NCBI RefSeq assembly: GCF_002101705.1
Contig: NZ_LQPC01000014.1
Coordinates: forward strand, 1 to 64,000
Length of the DNA stretch: 64,000 bases
Reading direction: 5' to 3'
Origin: Mycolicibacterium iranicum
GTDB taxonomy: Bacteria; Actinomycetota; Actinomycetes; Mycobacteriales; Mycobacteriaceae
Both the position numbers and the translations under genes were made by a program. This document shows, piece by piece, positions 1 through 7,689 of this stretch (position 1 is the stretch's first letter; each line of letters begins with the position of its first letter). Under the pieces are notes generated by a model. It did not search any database, was not told where the DNA came from, and worked only from the letters and a program-made list of their open reading frames with translations.

Positions 1-110
1 CTCCACCACCACCGCCGCCGCCCCCTCCGCCGGTGTACATCCCGCCTGCGCCGAACGTCAGCGTCTGCGCGGACGTCGGGCGCCGAATCAACGTTGCTGG
101 ATGCATTTGA
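1..110 (+). CDS. C-terminal end of a proline-rich protein (partial)
   Basis: An open frame enters from the left edge and ends at TGA 108-110. It reads about ten consecutive prolines, then VYIPPAP and a tail with two cysteines (SVCADVGRR, VAGCI). A poly-proline segment followed by a short Cys-containing tail is common in mycobacterial secreted or cell-wall proteins, but the N-terminus lies outside the window. The stop codon overlaps an ATG at 110 of the next gene (TGATG), which suggests translational coupling. The reverse strand can also be read as a glycine-rich frame here; the stop/start overlap makes the plus-strand reading more likely. Confidence 0.5.
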   Translation, partial: PPPPPPPPPPVYIPPAPNVSVCADVGRRINVAGCI

Positions 111-880
111 TGGACCGTCCCACGTTCGACCGGCTTTTCGACATGACGGACCGCACCGTCATCGTCACCGGAGGCACGCGCGGGATCGGGCTTGCTCTGG
201 CGGAGGGTTACGTCCTGGCCGGCGCTCGGGTGGTGGTGGCCAGCCGTAAGGCCGACGCCTGCGAGCAGGCCGCGCAGCATCTTCGGGAGTTGGGAGGTCA
301 GGCCATCGGGGTGCCGACCCACCTGGGTGAGGTTGACGACCTCGGTGTGCTCGTCGAGCGCACGGTCGCGGAATTCGGCGGCGTGGACGTCGTCGTCAAC
401 AATGCTGCGAATCCGCTCGCGATGCCTTTGGGAGACATCACTGTCGATGCATTGACGAAGTCGTTCGAGGTCAATCTTCGTGGGCCCGTGATGCTGGTGC
501 AGGAGGCGCTGCCGCACCTGAAGTCCAGCGAGCACGCCGCCATCTTGAACATGGTGTCGATCGGGGCGTTCATCTTCGCGCCGGTTCTGTCGATCTACGC
601 CTCTATGAAGGCGGCGATGATGTCGTTCACCCGGTCGATGGCGGCCGAGTTCGTGCACCACGGCATCCGCGTCAACGCGTTGGCGCCGGGACCTGTTGAC
701 ACCGACATGATGCGGAAGAACCCGAAGGAGGCCATCGACGGCATGGTCGGCGGCACGTTGCTCGGTCGGCTGGCCTCCGCGGACGAGATGGTGGGTGCGG
801 CACTGCTTTTGACGTCGGACGCGGGCAGCTATATGACCGGGCAGGTCATCATGGTCGACGGCGGAGGCACTCCAAGATAG
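110..880 (+). CDS. SDR-family oxidoreductase
   Basis: Classical short-chain dehydrogenase/reductase of about 256 residues, using NAD(P)(H); substrate unknown. It has the Rossmann glycine motif TGGTRGIG near residue 20, an NNAA motif, the catalytic Ser in VSIGAF, and Tyr-x-x-x-Lys in IYASMK, so all catalytic positions are present. The C-terminal GQVIMVDGGG is the usual SDR ending. ATGs at 101, 110 and 143 are possible starts; 110 is chosen because it overlaps the preceding stop codon. Neighbours (Rieske oxygenase, enoyl-CoA hydratase) suggest lipid or aromatic catabolism, but nothing in the sequence fixes the substrate. Confidence 0.85.
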   Translation: MDRPTFDRLFDMTDRTVIVTGGTRGIGLALAEGYVLAGARVVVASRKADACEQAAQHLRELGGQAIGVPTHLGEVDDLGVLVERTVAEFGGVDVVVNNAANPLAMPLGDITVDALTKSFEVNLRGPVMLVQEALPHLKSSEHAAILNMVSIGAFIFAPVLSIYASMKAAMMSFTRSMAAEFVHHGIRVNALAPGPVDTDMMRKNPKEAIDGMVGGTLLGRLASADEMVGAALLLTSDAGSYMTGQVIMVDGGGTPR

Positions 881-885
881 GACCG

Positions 886-948
886 CGCCGAAACTGCATT
901 CCATGCGGCCTTCGCGGCCGGATTCGCGCACGGAATGCAGTTTCGGCG
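886..948. repeat. 63-bp palindromic element, copy 1
   Basis: Arms 886-902 (cgccgaaactgcattcc) and 932-948 are perfect 17-base inverted copies, and the pairing continues inward with one mismatch. The element lies between the SDR and the Rieske gene. Five more copies with the same arms and almost identical length occur up to 7680. Confidence 0.9.
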
Positions 949-1056
949 AAAGATCCTGACCATACGGTCCCGTCGATGTGTATGGTGACTGTCGTGACGA
1001 TCGACCATACGTTGACCGAGCGCGGTCTTTCTCTAGTGAACGGGAAGACCACCGAC

Positions 1057-2139
1057 ATGGCCGAGTCGGTGCTGCGGGTGCCGCTGCACTACTACCGCGA
1101 CCCGAAGATCACCGAGATCGAGGAGTCGTCGATCCTGCGGCGCACCCCGCTCGCAATCGTGCCGAGCGCTCAGATCCCGAACTGTCACGACTATGTGGTC
1201 CGTTCGGTGCTGGGTGATTCGCTGTTGGTGACTCGGGACGCGTCGGGGCGTGCGCATGTGTTCCTGAACTATTGCCGGCACCGCGGCGCCATGCCCGCCT
1301 GCGGCAGCGGAAACTCCCGCCGCTTCGTATGCCCTTATCACGCATGGAATTACGACACCGCCGGCAAGCTGGTGCGCGTTCCCGGAAGCGCGGGATTCGC
1401 CGGTGTCGATCACGACTCCTACGGGTTGGTCGAGCTGCCCAACGAGGAACGCTTCGGGTTCGTGTGGGCAGTCCTGACGGCGGGAGTCGATATCGACCTG
1501 GACGCGCACCTGGGCGATTTCGCGCCCGAGCTCGAGCAGTGGAACTACGCGGCCTTCGGATACCACGATCAGCGCGAGTTCGAGTCGGAGACCAGCTGGA
1601 AGGGAGCGCTCGAAGCCTTCGCCGAGGGCTATCACTTTCCCTTCGTCCACGGGCAGAGCGTCATCGGCCAGAACACCGTCGCCAACACCCACGTCTACGA
1701 CGAGTGGGGCCGCCATCATCGAATCGGCTTCCCGTTCAACAACATCACCGACCTCAACGAGAATCCGGGCGAGGACTGGGATCCCGTTCTCCGTATGGGT
1801 GTCATCTACTGGATCTATCCGAACCTGATCCTGGCCAACAGTCCGGTGGGGGTGGAGATCATCGACATCCTGCCTGCCGGGGAGCCGACGCGGTGTTCAG
1901 TCCGGCACAGCTGGATGGCGCGCTACCCGGCCACCGACGACGCGCAGCGGGCCTTCTATGACCAGATCTACGACCAGGTGCATGCCGCGGTTCGAGACGA
2001 AGATTTCGTCATGCTTCCGCAGTGCGGTGAAGGCGTACGGCACGGCCAGCACGACCATATGCTCATCGGCCGCAACGAGATTGGCGTCCAGCACATGATC
2101 CGGGTGCTCGCAGGCGAACTGGGAGTCGCACTGGACTAG
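1057..2139 (+). CDS. Rieske non-heme iron ring-hydroxylating oxygenase, alpha subunit
   Basis: Rieske-type mononuclear iron oxygenase of about 360 residues. The Rieske [2Fe-2S] ligands are in NYCRHRG (Cys and His) and CPYH (Cys and His), near residues 73-95. The catalytic-domain iron motif EAFAEGYHFPFVH follows near residue 190 and supplies two histidines. Such proteins hydroxylate aromatic, sterol or choline-like substrates and need a reductase; a ferredoxin reductase lies 1.6 kb downstream but more likely serves the desaturase. The frame is open from 976; ATG 1057 is preferred because gggaag lies at a suitable distance before it. Substrate cannot be inferred. Confidence 0.85.
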   Translation: MAESVLRVPLHYYRDPKITEIEESSILRRTPLAIVPSAQIPNCHDYVVRSVLGDSLLVTRDASGRAHVFLNYCRHRGAMPACGSGNSRRFVCPYHAWNYDTAGKLVRVPGSAGFAGVDHDSYGLVELPNEERFGFVWAVLTAGVDIDLDAHLGDFAPELEQWNYAAFGYHDQREFESETSWKGALEAFAEGYHFPFVHGQSVIGQNTVANTHVYDEWGRHHRIGFPFNNITDLNENPGEDWDPVLRMGVIYWIYPNLILANSPVGVEIIDILPAGEPTRCSVRHSWMARYPATDDAQRAFYDQIYDQVHAAVRDEDFVMLPQCGEGVRHGQHDHMLIGRNEIGVQHMIRVLAGELGVALD

Positions 2140-2147
2140 CCCCCTGT

Positions 2148-2210
2148 CGCCGAAACTGCATTCCATGCGGTGTCCACTCGGGCAAGCCCGCGCGGAATGC
2201 AGTTTCGGCG
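2148..2210. repeat. 63-bp palindromic element, copy 2
   Basis: Arms 2148-2164 and 2194-2210 match copy 1; the loop sequence differs. It fills the gap between two convergent genes (Rieske oxygenase and enoyl-CoA hydratase), where it could act as a bidirectional terminator. Confidence 0.9.
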
Positions 2211-2214
2211 AGTC

Positions 2215-2994
2215 TCAACCTTTGCGCAGCACCTTGGCGGCCGCTTCGCGCATCTCGCCGCTTGTCGAAGCCAGGATCTGGCTGCGATTCTCCAGGTGCA
2301 GGGCCGCTTCCAAGCTCGATGCTTCGAGGTTCGCCCACAGCACCTGCTTCGTCGACTCGACGCCGAACTTCCCGAAATCACAGAGGGTTTCGGCAATGCT
2401 CATCGCCTCGTCGACCGGGGTCTCCGTCACGCGGGATACCAGTCCGAGCCGCAGCGCCTCCTCGGCGTCCACGGCACGTGCAGTCAAGATGAGGTCGAAT
2501 GCGGTTCCCGCGCCGATGATCCGGGGCAGCGTGTAGCTCACACCGATATCGCAGCCGCCCAACCCGAGTTTGATGAATTGGGTGCAGAACCGCGCAGACG
2601 GTGACGCAACGCGGATGTCACACGCCGCGGCGATGCCGAAACCGCCTCCGTAGGCGACGCCGTTGACGGCCGCGATCACCGGCTGACGCAGCCGGTGGAT
2701 CTTGGCGGTGAGCTCGGCGATGCGTTCCTGCCACCGCATCCCCGATCGAGGGAACTCGGTTCCGCCGCCCGCCTCGTCAGGATTCGGGGTGCTCAGGTCC
2801 AGGCCGGAGCAGAAGCCACATCCCGCCCCGGTCAGCACCACGACGCGCACGGTGTTGTCGTTGCCGGCCGCATCGAGTGCATCATGCAACGCCTCGACCA
2901 ATTCGTAGGTCAGCGCGTTGAGCTTGTCCGGCCTGTTCAGAGTGAGGACGGCGATCTCAGGCCGGGGAAGTGTCACTTCGAGTGTCGACGACAT
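2215..2994 (-). CDS. enoyl-CoA hydratase/isomerase family protein
   Basis: Crotonase-fold protein of 259 residues. The N-terminal NRPDKLNAL and the oxyanion-hole segment GAGCGFCSGLDL (residues 57-67) are typical, as is NGVAYGGGFGIAAACD at 111-125. In the region where true hydratases place their two catalytic glutamates the sequence is GLGGCDIGVSYTLPR, so the canonical Glu pair is not evident; it may be an isomerase, hydrolase or other crotonase activity. It is probably a beta-oxidation-type enzyme acting on an acyl-CoA. It is followed on the same strand by nothing close, and preceded by the TetR gene 9 bp away on the same strand, so the two may be co-transcribed. Confidence 0.85.
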   Translation of the reverse strand: MSSTLEVTLPRPEIAVLTLNRPDKLNALTYELVEALHDALDAAGNDNTVRVVVLTGAGCGFCSGLDLSTPNPDEAGGGTEFPRSGMRWQERIAELTAKIHRLRQPVIAAVNGVAYGGGFGIAAACDIRVASPSARFCTQFIKLGLGGCDIGVSYTLPRIIGAGTAFDLILTARAVDAEEALRLGLVSRVTETPVDEAMSIAETLCDFGKFGVESTKQVLWANLEASSLEAALHLENRSQILASTSGEMREAAAKVLRKG

Positions 2995-3003
2995 CCCGCA
3001 ACG

Positions 3004-3687
3004 TTAACCGCTGCGCCACCCCGCCACGCCGACGGTGATCATCCGAAGTTGTTTGACCGCGACACGCCGGATCTCCTCGATACTCGCGGGTTCGGTGGCG
3101 TCTTCGAGGGATTCGGCGATCACGATCATCGTGTTGACGAAAACACTGGCCAGGATGTTGAGGTCCTCGCTGCTCCATGTGTTGAGGTTCGGGAAGCGCG
3201 CCAGGTCGATGGCCAACTCCGAAGTGATCAAGCGGATCTCGGTGCGGATCGCGTAACGCAATACCGTGACGCCGGTGGAGCGTTCGCGTCCGATGAACCG
3301 CCAGTGCTCGCGCCGCTGCTGCACACTGTCGATGAGGATGTCGACCGATGACTCGATGACGCGGTTGGGATCGAGCTTGCCTGCGCGGGCGCCACGCAGC
3401 ATGTCGCGCAGGGCGCGAAACGATTCGTCGATCAGCACCAGCCCGAGGGCTTCCATCGATTCGAAGTGGCGATAGAACGCGGCAGGCACGATCCCGGCTT
3501 CTCGGGTGACCTCGCGCAGGCTCAGTGCGCTGAAGCTTCGTTCGGCGAGCAGGTGCAGTGCAGCGGAGACGATCGCGCGGCGGGTGGCCTCTTTGCGTTC
3601 CTCCCGCGACAGGGTGTCCCTGCTCTTTTCCTTCGACCGGGAGCGGCTCGAATGCCCCGATCGTGAGCTGGGAGTACGACTGTTCAC
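3004..3687 (-). CDS. TetR-family transcriptional repressor, FabR/DesT-like
   Basis: About 227 residues. The helix-turn-helix LSLREVTREAGIVPAAFYRHF and the following ESMEALGLVLIDES closely resemble E. coli FabR, as do RERSTG in the ligand domain and the end QLRMITVGVAGW. FabR and DesT sense acyl-CoA or acyl-ACP saturation and repress unsaturated fatty acid genes. Here the gene is divergent from a ferredoxin reductase and acyl desaturase pair, the same logic as Pseudomonas desT-desCB. GTG 3687 is chosen as start because the frame upstream runs into the divergent promoter. Family identity is clear; the target is an inference from position. Confidence 0.85.
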   Translation of the reverse strand: MNSRTPSSRSGHSSRSRSKEKSRDTLSREERKEATRRAIVSAALHLLAERSFSALSLREVTREAGIVPAAFYRHFESMEALGLVLIDESFRALRDMLRGARAGKLDPNRVIESSVDILIDSVQQRREHWRFIGRERSTGVTVLRYAIRTEIRLITSELAIDLARFPNLNTWSSEDLNILASVFVNTMIVIAESLEDATEPASIEEIRRVAVKQLRMITVGVAGWRSG

Positions 3688-3756
3688 TATGTGAAACCTA
3701 CCACAAGCTGCAGTGATCTCTTGACGTGACCAGCGCTGAGCGCGCACGGTGTACAC
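3683..3756. promoter_or_regulatory. divergent control region with short dyads (desaturase operon / TetR)
   Basis: The 69-bp gap between the repressor GTG and the reductase ATG 3757 contains ttcac-tat-gtgaa (3683-3695), overlapping the repressor start codon, and gtgtacac (3749-3756) directly before the reductase ATG. Both are plausible half-sites for the FabR/DesT-like repressor. A TTGACG at 3721-3726 could be a -35 box. These are pattern matches only. Confidence 0.4.
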
Positions 3757-4815
3757 ATGTTCACTGAAACTTTGACCAAGCGGGTTAAGCGGTCCGCCCT
3801 GCTGGACCTCCTGACCGGTCCCCACGGCGTCGACCGCTACACCGAGCTGGTCGACCCCACCTGGACGCGCGGGCAGGGCCGCGCTCGGGTTGTCGGGGTG
3901 CGGCGGACCACGCCGCGAAGTGTGACCCTGACGTTGGCCCCCAACCGGGCCTTCACCGGCTTCCGGGCCGGTCAGCACATCAACGTCTCCGTCGACATCG
4001 ACGGGCGACGCCGAACCCGGCCCTACTCGCCGGCCAACGGCGAGGGCGACGGCCACATCGAGCTGACCATCGGTCGCCACGACGGCGGACTGGTTTCGAA
4101 CTATCTGTTCGAACACGCGCGCCGCGGCATGGTCGTCGGCCTCGATTCGGTGGGCGGAGACTTCACGCTTCCCGAGCACCCGGGCCGCAAGATCCTCTTC
4201 GTCTCCGGCGGAAGCGGCATCACCCCTGTCATGTCGATGTTGCGCACACTTCGATCCCGGCGGCATACGGGCGAGGTGGTCTTCGTCCACTACGCACGGT
4301 CGGTGCACGAGGCCTGCTACCGCGCCGAACTGGCCGAGATCGCCCGGGTGATGCCGAACGTGACCGTCTTGCACGGATATACGCGTGACACCACCGGCTC
4401 TGATCTCGACGGCCGCTTCAACCCGGCGCACACCGCGATGACAGAACCCGATGCGGTGTACGCGTGCGGGCCGCCGGCTCTTGTCGACGCGGTTCGTGAG
4501 GTGTTTCCGCATGCCGAGTCGGAGAGCTTCGTGCCGCCCGAGTTCACGATCACCGAATCATCCGGCGGGAACGTGAGTTTCACCGGAGCCGGCATCGACG
4601 TCGTCGACGACGGTCAGCCGATTCTCAACCAGGCCGAGAACGCCGGCCTGACCCCCGAGAGCGGATGCCGCATGGGGATCTGCTTCTCGTGCACACGACG
4701 CAAAACAAGCGGCGCTGTCCGCAATGTCATCACCGGCGCCGTCTCGTCGACCGAGGAAGAGGACGTGCAGATCTGCGTCTCGGCCCCCGTCGGCGACGTT
4801 GTCATCGACCTTTAA
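3757..4815 (+). CDS. ferredoxin reductase (NAD(P)H) of the DesA3 desaturase system
   Basis: 352 residues in three modules. The FAD domain contains RPYSPAN (about 88-94), the NAD(P) domain contains FVSGGSGITPVMSML (148-162), and the C-terminus is a plant-type [2Fe-2S] ferredoxin with C304, C309, C312 and C340. Electrons would pass from NAD(P)H through FAD and the iron-sulfur cluster to a diiron partner. It matches the architecture of M. tuberculosis Rv3230c, the reductase of stearoyl-CoA desaturase DesA3. The desaturase gene follows 92 bp downstream on the same strand, with palindromic element copy 3 in between. Confidence 0.9.
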   Translation: MFTETLTKRVKRSALLDLLTGPHGVDRYTELVDPTWTRGQGRARVVGVRRTTPRSVTLTLAPNRAFTGFRAGQHINVSVDIDGRRRTRPYSPANGEGDGHIELTIGRHDGGLVSNYLFEHARRGMVVGLDSVGGDFTLPEHPGRKILFVSGGSGITPVMSMLRTLRSRRHTGEVVFVHYARSVHEACYRAELAEIARVMPNVTVLHGYTRDTTGSDLDGRFNPAHTAMTEPDAVYACGPPALVDAVREVFPHAESESFVPPEFTITESSGGNVSFTGAGIDVVDDGQPILNQAENAGLTPESGCRMGICFSCTRRKTSGAVRNVITGAVSSTEEEDVQICVSAPVGDVVIDL

Positions 4816-4824
4816 GCCAACCCC

Positions 4825-4886
4825 CGCCGAAACTGCATTCCGTGCGGTGTTTCCGCCCGAATTCGCACCGTAGATGCAGTCTCGGC
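4825..4886. repeat. 63-bp palindromic element, copy 3 (diverged right arm)
   Basis: The left arm cgccgaaactgcattcc at 4825 is intact. The right arm, ending at 4886, has several substitutions (tagatgcagtctcggc) and the copy is one base shorter. It lies within the reductase-desaturase operon, upstream of the desaturase ribosome binding site. Confidence 0.8.
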
Positions 4887-4907
4887 ACCAACTGAGAGGT
4901 AGGAATC

Positions 4908-6032
4908 ATGACCGAAACTCTGGACACCACCACTCCCGAGACGTCTGCGCAGGCGCGGACTCTCAGCAAGACCGTCGCCGGAAAGACCGTCACCCTGACC
5001 CCCGAGCAGGCCGAGGCCTTCGGTCGCGAGCTCGACGCGCTCAAGGAAACTGTCATCGCCGACCTCGGGGAGCGCGACGCCACCTACATTCGGCGAATGA
5101 TCAAGGCGCAGCGCGGACTTGAGATCGGCGGTCGCGCCCTGCTGTTCGGTGGCATCTTCCCGCCGTTCTGGCTGGCGGGCACAGCGATGCTGGGCCTGTC
5201 CAAGATCATCGACAACATGGAGATCGGCCACAACGTCATGCACGGCCAGTACGACTGGATGGGCGATCCGGCGATCTCGAGCCGCAACTTCGAATGGGAT
5301 ACCGCGTGCCCGGCCGACCAATGGCGTCACTCGCACAACTACATGCACCACACCTACACCAACATCGTCGGGCTGGACCGCGACATCGGCTACGGCATCC
5401 TGCGGATGAGCACCGACCAGAAGTGGCGGCCGTACTACCTCGGCAACCCGGTGTACGCGTTCCTGCTGATGGTGCTGTTCCAGTACGGGGTGGCGCTGCA
5501 CGAGCTGGAAAGCGAGAAGATCGCCGCCGGTGAGATAACCCTGACCGACAAGCGCGAAATCCTGGAAGGCATCTGGCGAAAGACCAAGCGCCAGACGCTG
5601 AAGGACTACGTCGCCTTCCCGCTGCTGGCCGGGCCGTTCGCGCCATGGGTGTTCGCCGGCAACCTGACCGCGAACCTGATGCGCAACGTGTGGGCCTACA
5701 TGATCATCTTCTGCGGACACTTCCCGGAAGATGTTCAGGAGTTCTCGATCGAGGAGACGAAGGCTGAGACGCGGGGCCAGTGGTACTTCCGCCAGGTGCT
5801 CGGTTCGGCGAACCTGACCGGCGGAAAGCTGTTCCACATTCTGAGTGGCAACCTGTCCTTCCAGATCGAGCATCACCTGTTCCCGGATATCCCGGCGTTC
5901 CGGCACGCGGAGATCGCACCCAAGGTGCGCGAGATCTGTGAACGCTACGGCGTGCCCTACAACACCGGTCCGCTGCCGCGGCAGTTCGCGACGGTGGTCC
6001 GCAAGATCTTCAAGTACGCGCTGCCGTTCTAA
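4908..6032 (+). CDS. desA3: membrane acyl-CoA delta-9 desaturase, DesA3-like
   Basis: 374-residue integral membrane diiron desaturase. Three histidine boxes are visible: HNVMH (108-112), HSHNYMHH (141-148) and QIEHH (to 323), with hydrophobic segments around 80-100 and 170-270. The family inserts a cis double bond in stearoyl- or palmitoyl-CoA using electrons from the reductase encoded just upstream; in M. tuberculosis the pair Rv3229c/Rv3230c makes oleic acid. gagaggtagg precedes ATG 4908. Repression by the divergent FabR/DesT-like protein is likely. The gene symbol is by homology and context. Confidence 0.9.
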   Translation: MTETLDTTTPETSAQARTLSKTVAGKTVTLTPEQAEAFGRELDALKETVIADLGERDATYIRRMIKAQRGLEIGGRALLFGGIFPPFWLAGTAMLGLSKIIDNMEIGHNVMHGQYDWMGDPAISSRNFEWDTACPADQWRHSHNYMHHTYTNIVGLDRDIGYGILRMSTDQKWRPYYLGNPVYAFLLMVLFQYGVALHELESEKIAAGEITLTDKREILEGIWRKTKRQTLKDYVAFPLLAGPFAPWVFAGNLTANLMRNVWAYMIIFCGHFPEDVQEFSIEETKAETRGQWYFRQVLGSANLTGGKLFHILSGNLSFQIEHHLFPDIPAFRHAEIAPKVREICERYGVPYNTGPLPRQFATVVRKIFKYALPF

Positions 6033-6046
6033 CCCGCTCGCCTTCT

Positions 6047-6109
6047 CGCCGAAACTGCATTCCGCGCGGTCTCCTCTCGGAATTCGCCGCATGGAATGCA
6101 GTTTCGGTG
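6047..6109. repeat. 63-bp palindromic element, copy 4
   Basis: Left arm starts at 6047 (cgccgaaactgcattcc); right arm 6093-6107 is ggaatgcagtttcgg, with the terminal bases changed to tgt. It lies between the desaturase stop and the secreted protein gene. Confidence 0.85.
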
Positions 6110-6200
6110 TTGGTGCGACGCGGGACGTAGGCCTTGTGGGCCTGCCGTCCGCGTGGTGAGGTGTGCCAGGGTCGGCTCATCTTTGCGGAAGGAAGCGTTC

Positions 6201-6626
6201 ATGCGTGCTGCGATCGCGGCGGTGTCGGTGTTGGCGGCGGGTGCCCTGAGTGGGATGGGTGTCGCCTACGCGCAGCCTCCGGTGCCGTCCGCGGGTGAGC
6301 TGACATCCGAATTGCAGCAGGTGCTGAATACCGGAACGCCCAGCGAGGTGCGCGCATCCAAGCTGGCCGGCGGCGAGGCTGCGATCCCCACCGCCGACAA
6401 CATTGCCAACCGGTTGAACACCTATGGCGGCATGGTCAACTGGCAGGTGCAGAACCCGGTTCTCAACGGTGACCAGCTCGATGCGCAGATCGCGGTCACG
6501 ATCCCGATCTTCGGAACCAAGACACACAACATCTATTGGATCGACCAGGACGGCGCGTGGAAGCTGTCCAACCCGTCGGCATGCGTGATCGCCCGCGACG
6601 TAGCAGGCGTCGACTGCACCGTCTAG
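6201..6626 (+). CDS. secreted MTB12/CFP-2-like low molecular weight antigen
   Basis: 141 residues with an N-terminal signal peptide (MRAAIAAVSVLAAGALSGMG, cleavage likely after AYA-Q). The mature part PSAGELTSELQQVLNTG, a central ASKLAGGEAA and a late IYWIDQDGAWKLS follow the layout of M. tuberculosis MTB12 (Rv2376c): a small NTF2-like secreted domain ending in a W-K-L-S strand. Two cysteines near the C-terminus could form a disulfide. ggaagga precedes ATG 6201; the upstream open frame has no signal peptide logic. Function is unknown in the family. It is flanked on both sides by the 63-bp element. Confidence 0.75.
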   Translation: MRAAIAAVSVLAAGALSGMGVAYAQPPVPSAGELTSELQQVLNTGTPSEVRASKLAGGEAAIPTADNIANRLNTYGGMVNWQVQNPVLNGDQLDAQIAVTIPIFGTKTHNIYWIDQDGAWKLSNPSACVIARDVAGVDCTV

Positions 6627-6631
6627 GCCTC

Positions 6632-6694
6632 CGCCGAAACTGCATTCCGTGCGGCCCTCAGGCGGGAAGCCCCGCACGGAATGCAGTTTCGGCG
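6632..6694. repeat. 63-bp palindromic element, copy 5
   Basis: Perfect arms 6632-6648 and 6678-6694. The reverse-strand AbiEi/DUF559-type gene ends inside this copy: its TGA (6658-6660) lies in the loop, so the last eleven codons are element sequence. Confidence 0.9.
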
Positions 6695-7584
6695 ACTCTT
6701 TCGGCATAGCCGTATGCGTAAGACGGGATCTGAATGGTCCCGCGCCAGCCGCGCGCCAGCATGGCCCGGTTAAGCGAGTTGATGACGAGGACGGGGTCAT
6801 CCTCCTTCACCACGGATGTGACGTGCCAGTTCAGACGCCGTAGCTCAGGCACAACGAATCGGTCCTTGAGGTATTGAGCGCGATCCGATTGGTGTTGGTC
6901 GCCGTCATACTCCAATGCGACCTTGTAGTCCTCCCATCCGAAGTCGAGGAAGCGAACGTGATGTCCGGTCTCGTCCGCGACGGGGATCTGGGTTCTAGGC
7001 GTCGGAAAGCCGCAGTCAAGAACCAATTTTCGCCACCAGGATTCGCGGGGCGATTCGGCGCCTCCGTCGATGAAGGGAAGCAGCGCCTTCAGGCGTGCGA
7101 CGCCGCGTGCGCCCCTATAGCGTTCGGCCAACAGCGCGACGTCCCCGATCGAGAAAGGCTGTGCTCGCATCAGCGCGTCCAGCCGGCCCAACGCCTCGTA
7201 ATCGGGCCGGTGGCGGCCCAGGTCGAATGCAGTCCGGGACGGAGTCGCCACGGGAAGCCCGTCAAGCTCGCGCCACTCGTCCGAGGCGATCCGCTCGTTG
7301 CGGGCAATGATGCCGTCCGGTGGCCGGGTGTATGTGAAGATCAGCTCGATGTCGATATCGGTGTCGATCCACCTCGCCCCGTGCAGGGACGACGCCGCCA
7401 AACCGGTGACGATGCCGACGCGGCGCGAGTACAGCCAGGCGCCTATGGCGCGATCTCTGACCGTCACGATCCGATCCCGCGGCGCGTGCACGTTGCGAAA
7501 GAGAGGACGGTAATACCGTCGAAGGGTGTGGCTCGTGATTGCACCGCTGGCGAGCGCCTCGGTGCCGATGATGATGTCGTCCAT
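6658..7584 (-). CDS. AbiEi-antitoxin-like / DUF559 (Vsr-fold endonuclease-like) protein
   Basis: 308 residues. The N-terminal part (GTEALASGAIT, YRPLFRNVHAP, LAASSLHGARWI, TPSRTAFDLGRH) resembles the AbiEi-type antitoxin/winged-helix family common in mycobacteria. The C-terminal part contains FLDFGWEDYKVALEYDGDQHQSDR, the acidic/His motif of the DUF559 Vsr-like endonuclease fold. Whether it cleaves DNA is unknown. The last eleven residues, AETAFRAGLPA, are encoded by palindromic element copy 5, and copy 6 lies 33 bp upstream of the start. A frameshifted paralogue occurs at 27893. No partner toxin gene is adjacent, so a toxin-antitoxin role is not supported. Confidence 0.8.
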   Translation of the reverse strand: MDDIIIGTEALASGAITSHTLRRYYRPLFRNVHAPRDRIVTVRDRAIGAWLYSRRVGIVTGLAASSLHGARWIDTDIDIELIFTYTRPPDGIIARNERIASDEWRELDGLPVATPSRTAFDLGRHRPDYEALGRLDALMRAQPFSIGDVALLAERYRGARGVARLKALLPFIDGGAESPRESWWRKLVLDCGFPTPRTQIPVADETGHHVRFLDFGWEDYKVALEYDGDQHQSDRAQYLKDRFVVPELRRLNWHVTSVVKEDDPVLVINSLNRAMLARGWRGTIQIPSYAYGYAERVAETAFRAGLPA

Positions 7585-7617
7585 GAGCGAATGATCGGCG
7601 CTGAGTCCGACAGGATT

Positions 7618-7680
7618 CGCCGAGATTGCCTGCAGTGTTGAAGTTATCCCCAGACATGCGCGTGGAATGCAGTTTCGGCG
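7618..7680. repeat. 63-bp palindromic element, copy 6 (diverged left arm)
   Basis: The right arm 7664-7680 is intact (ggaatgcagtttcggcg). The left arm at 7618 reads cgccgagattgcctgc, with four changes, but the total length is again exactly 63 bp. It lies between the AbiEi/DUF559 gene start and the nei stop codon. Confidence 0.8.
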
Positions 7681-7689
7681 AAAGCTCTG

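Noticed and set aside
3688-4512. Long minus-strand frame continuous with the TetR gene
   Set aside because: It is a shadow of the reductase gene; the TetR start at 3687 is enough and matches FabR-type length.
6658-7584. Active toxin-antitoxin pair
   Set aside because: No AbiEii-type nucleotidyltransferase toxin next to it; the gene stands alone.
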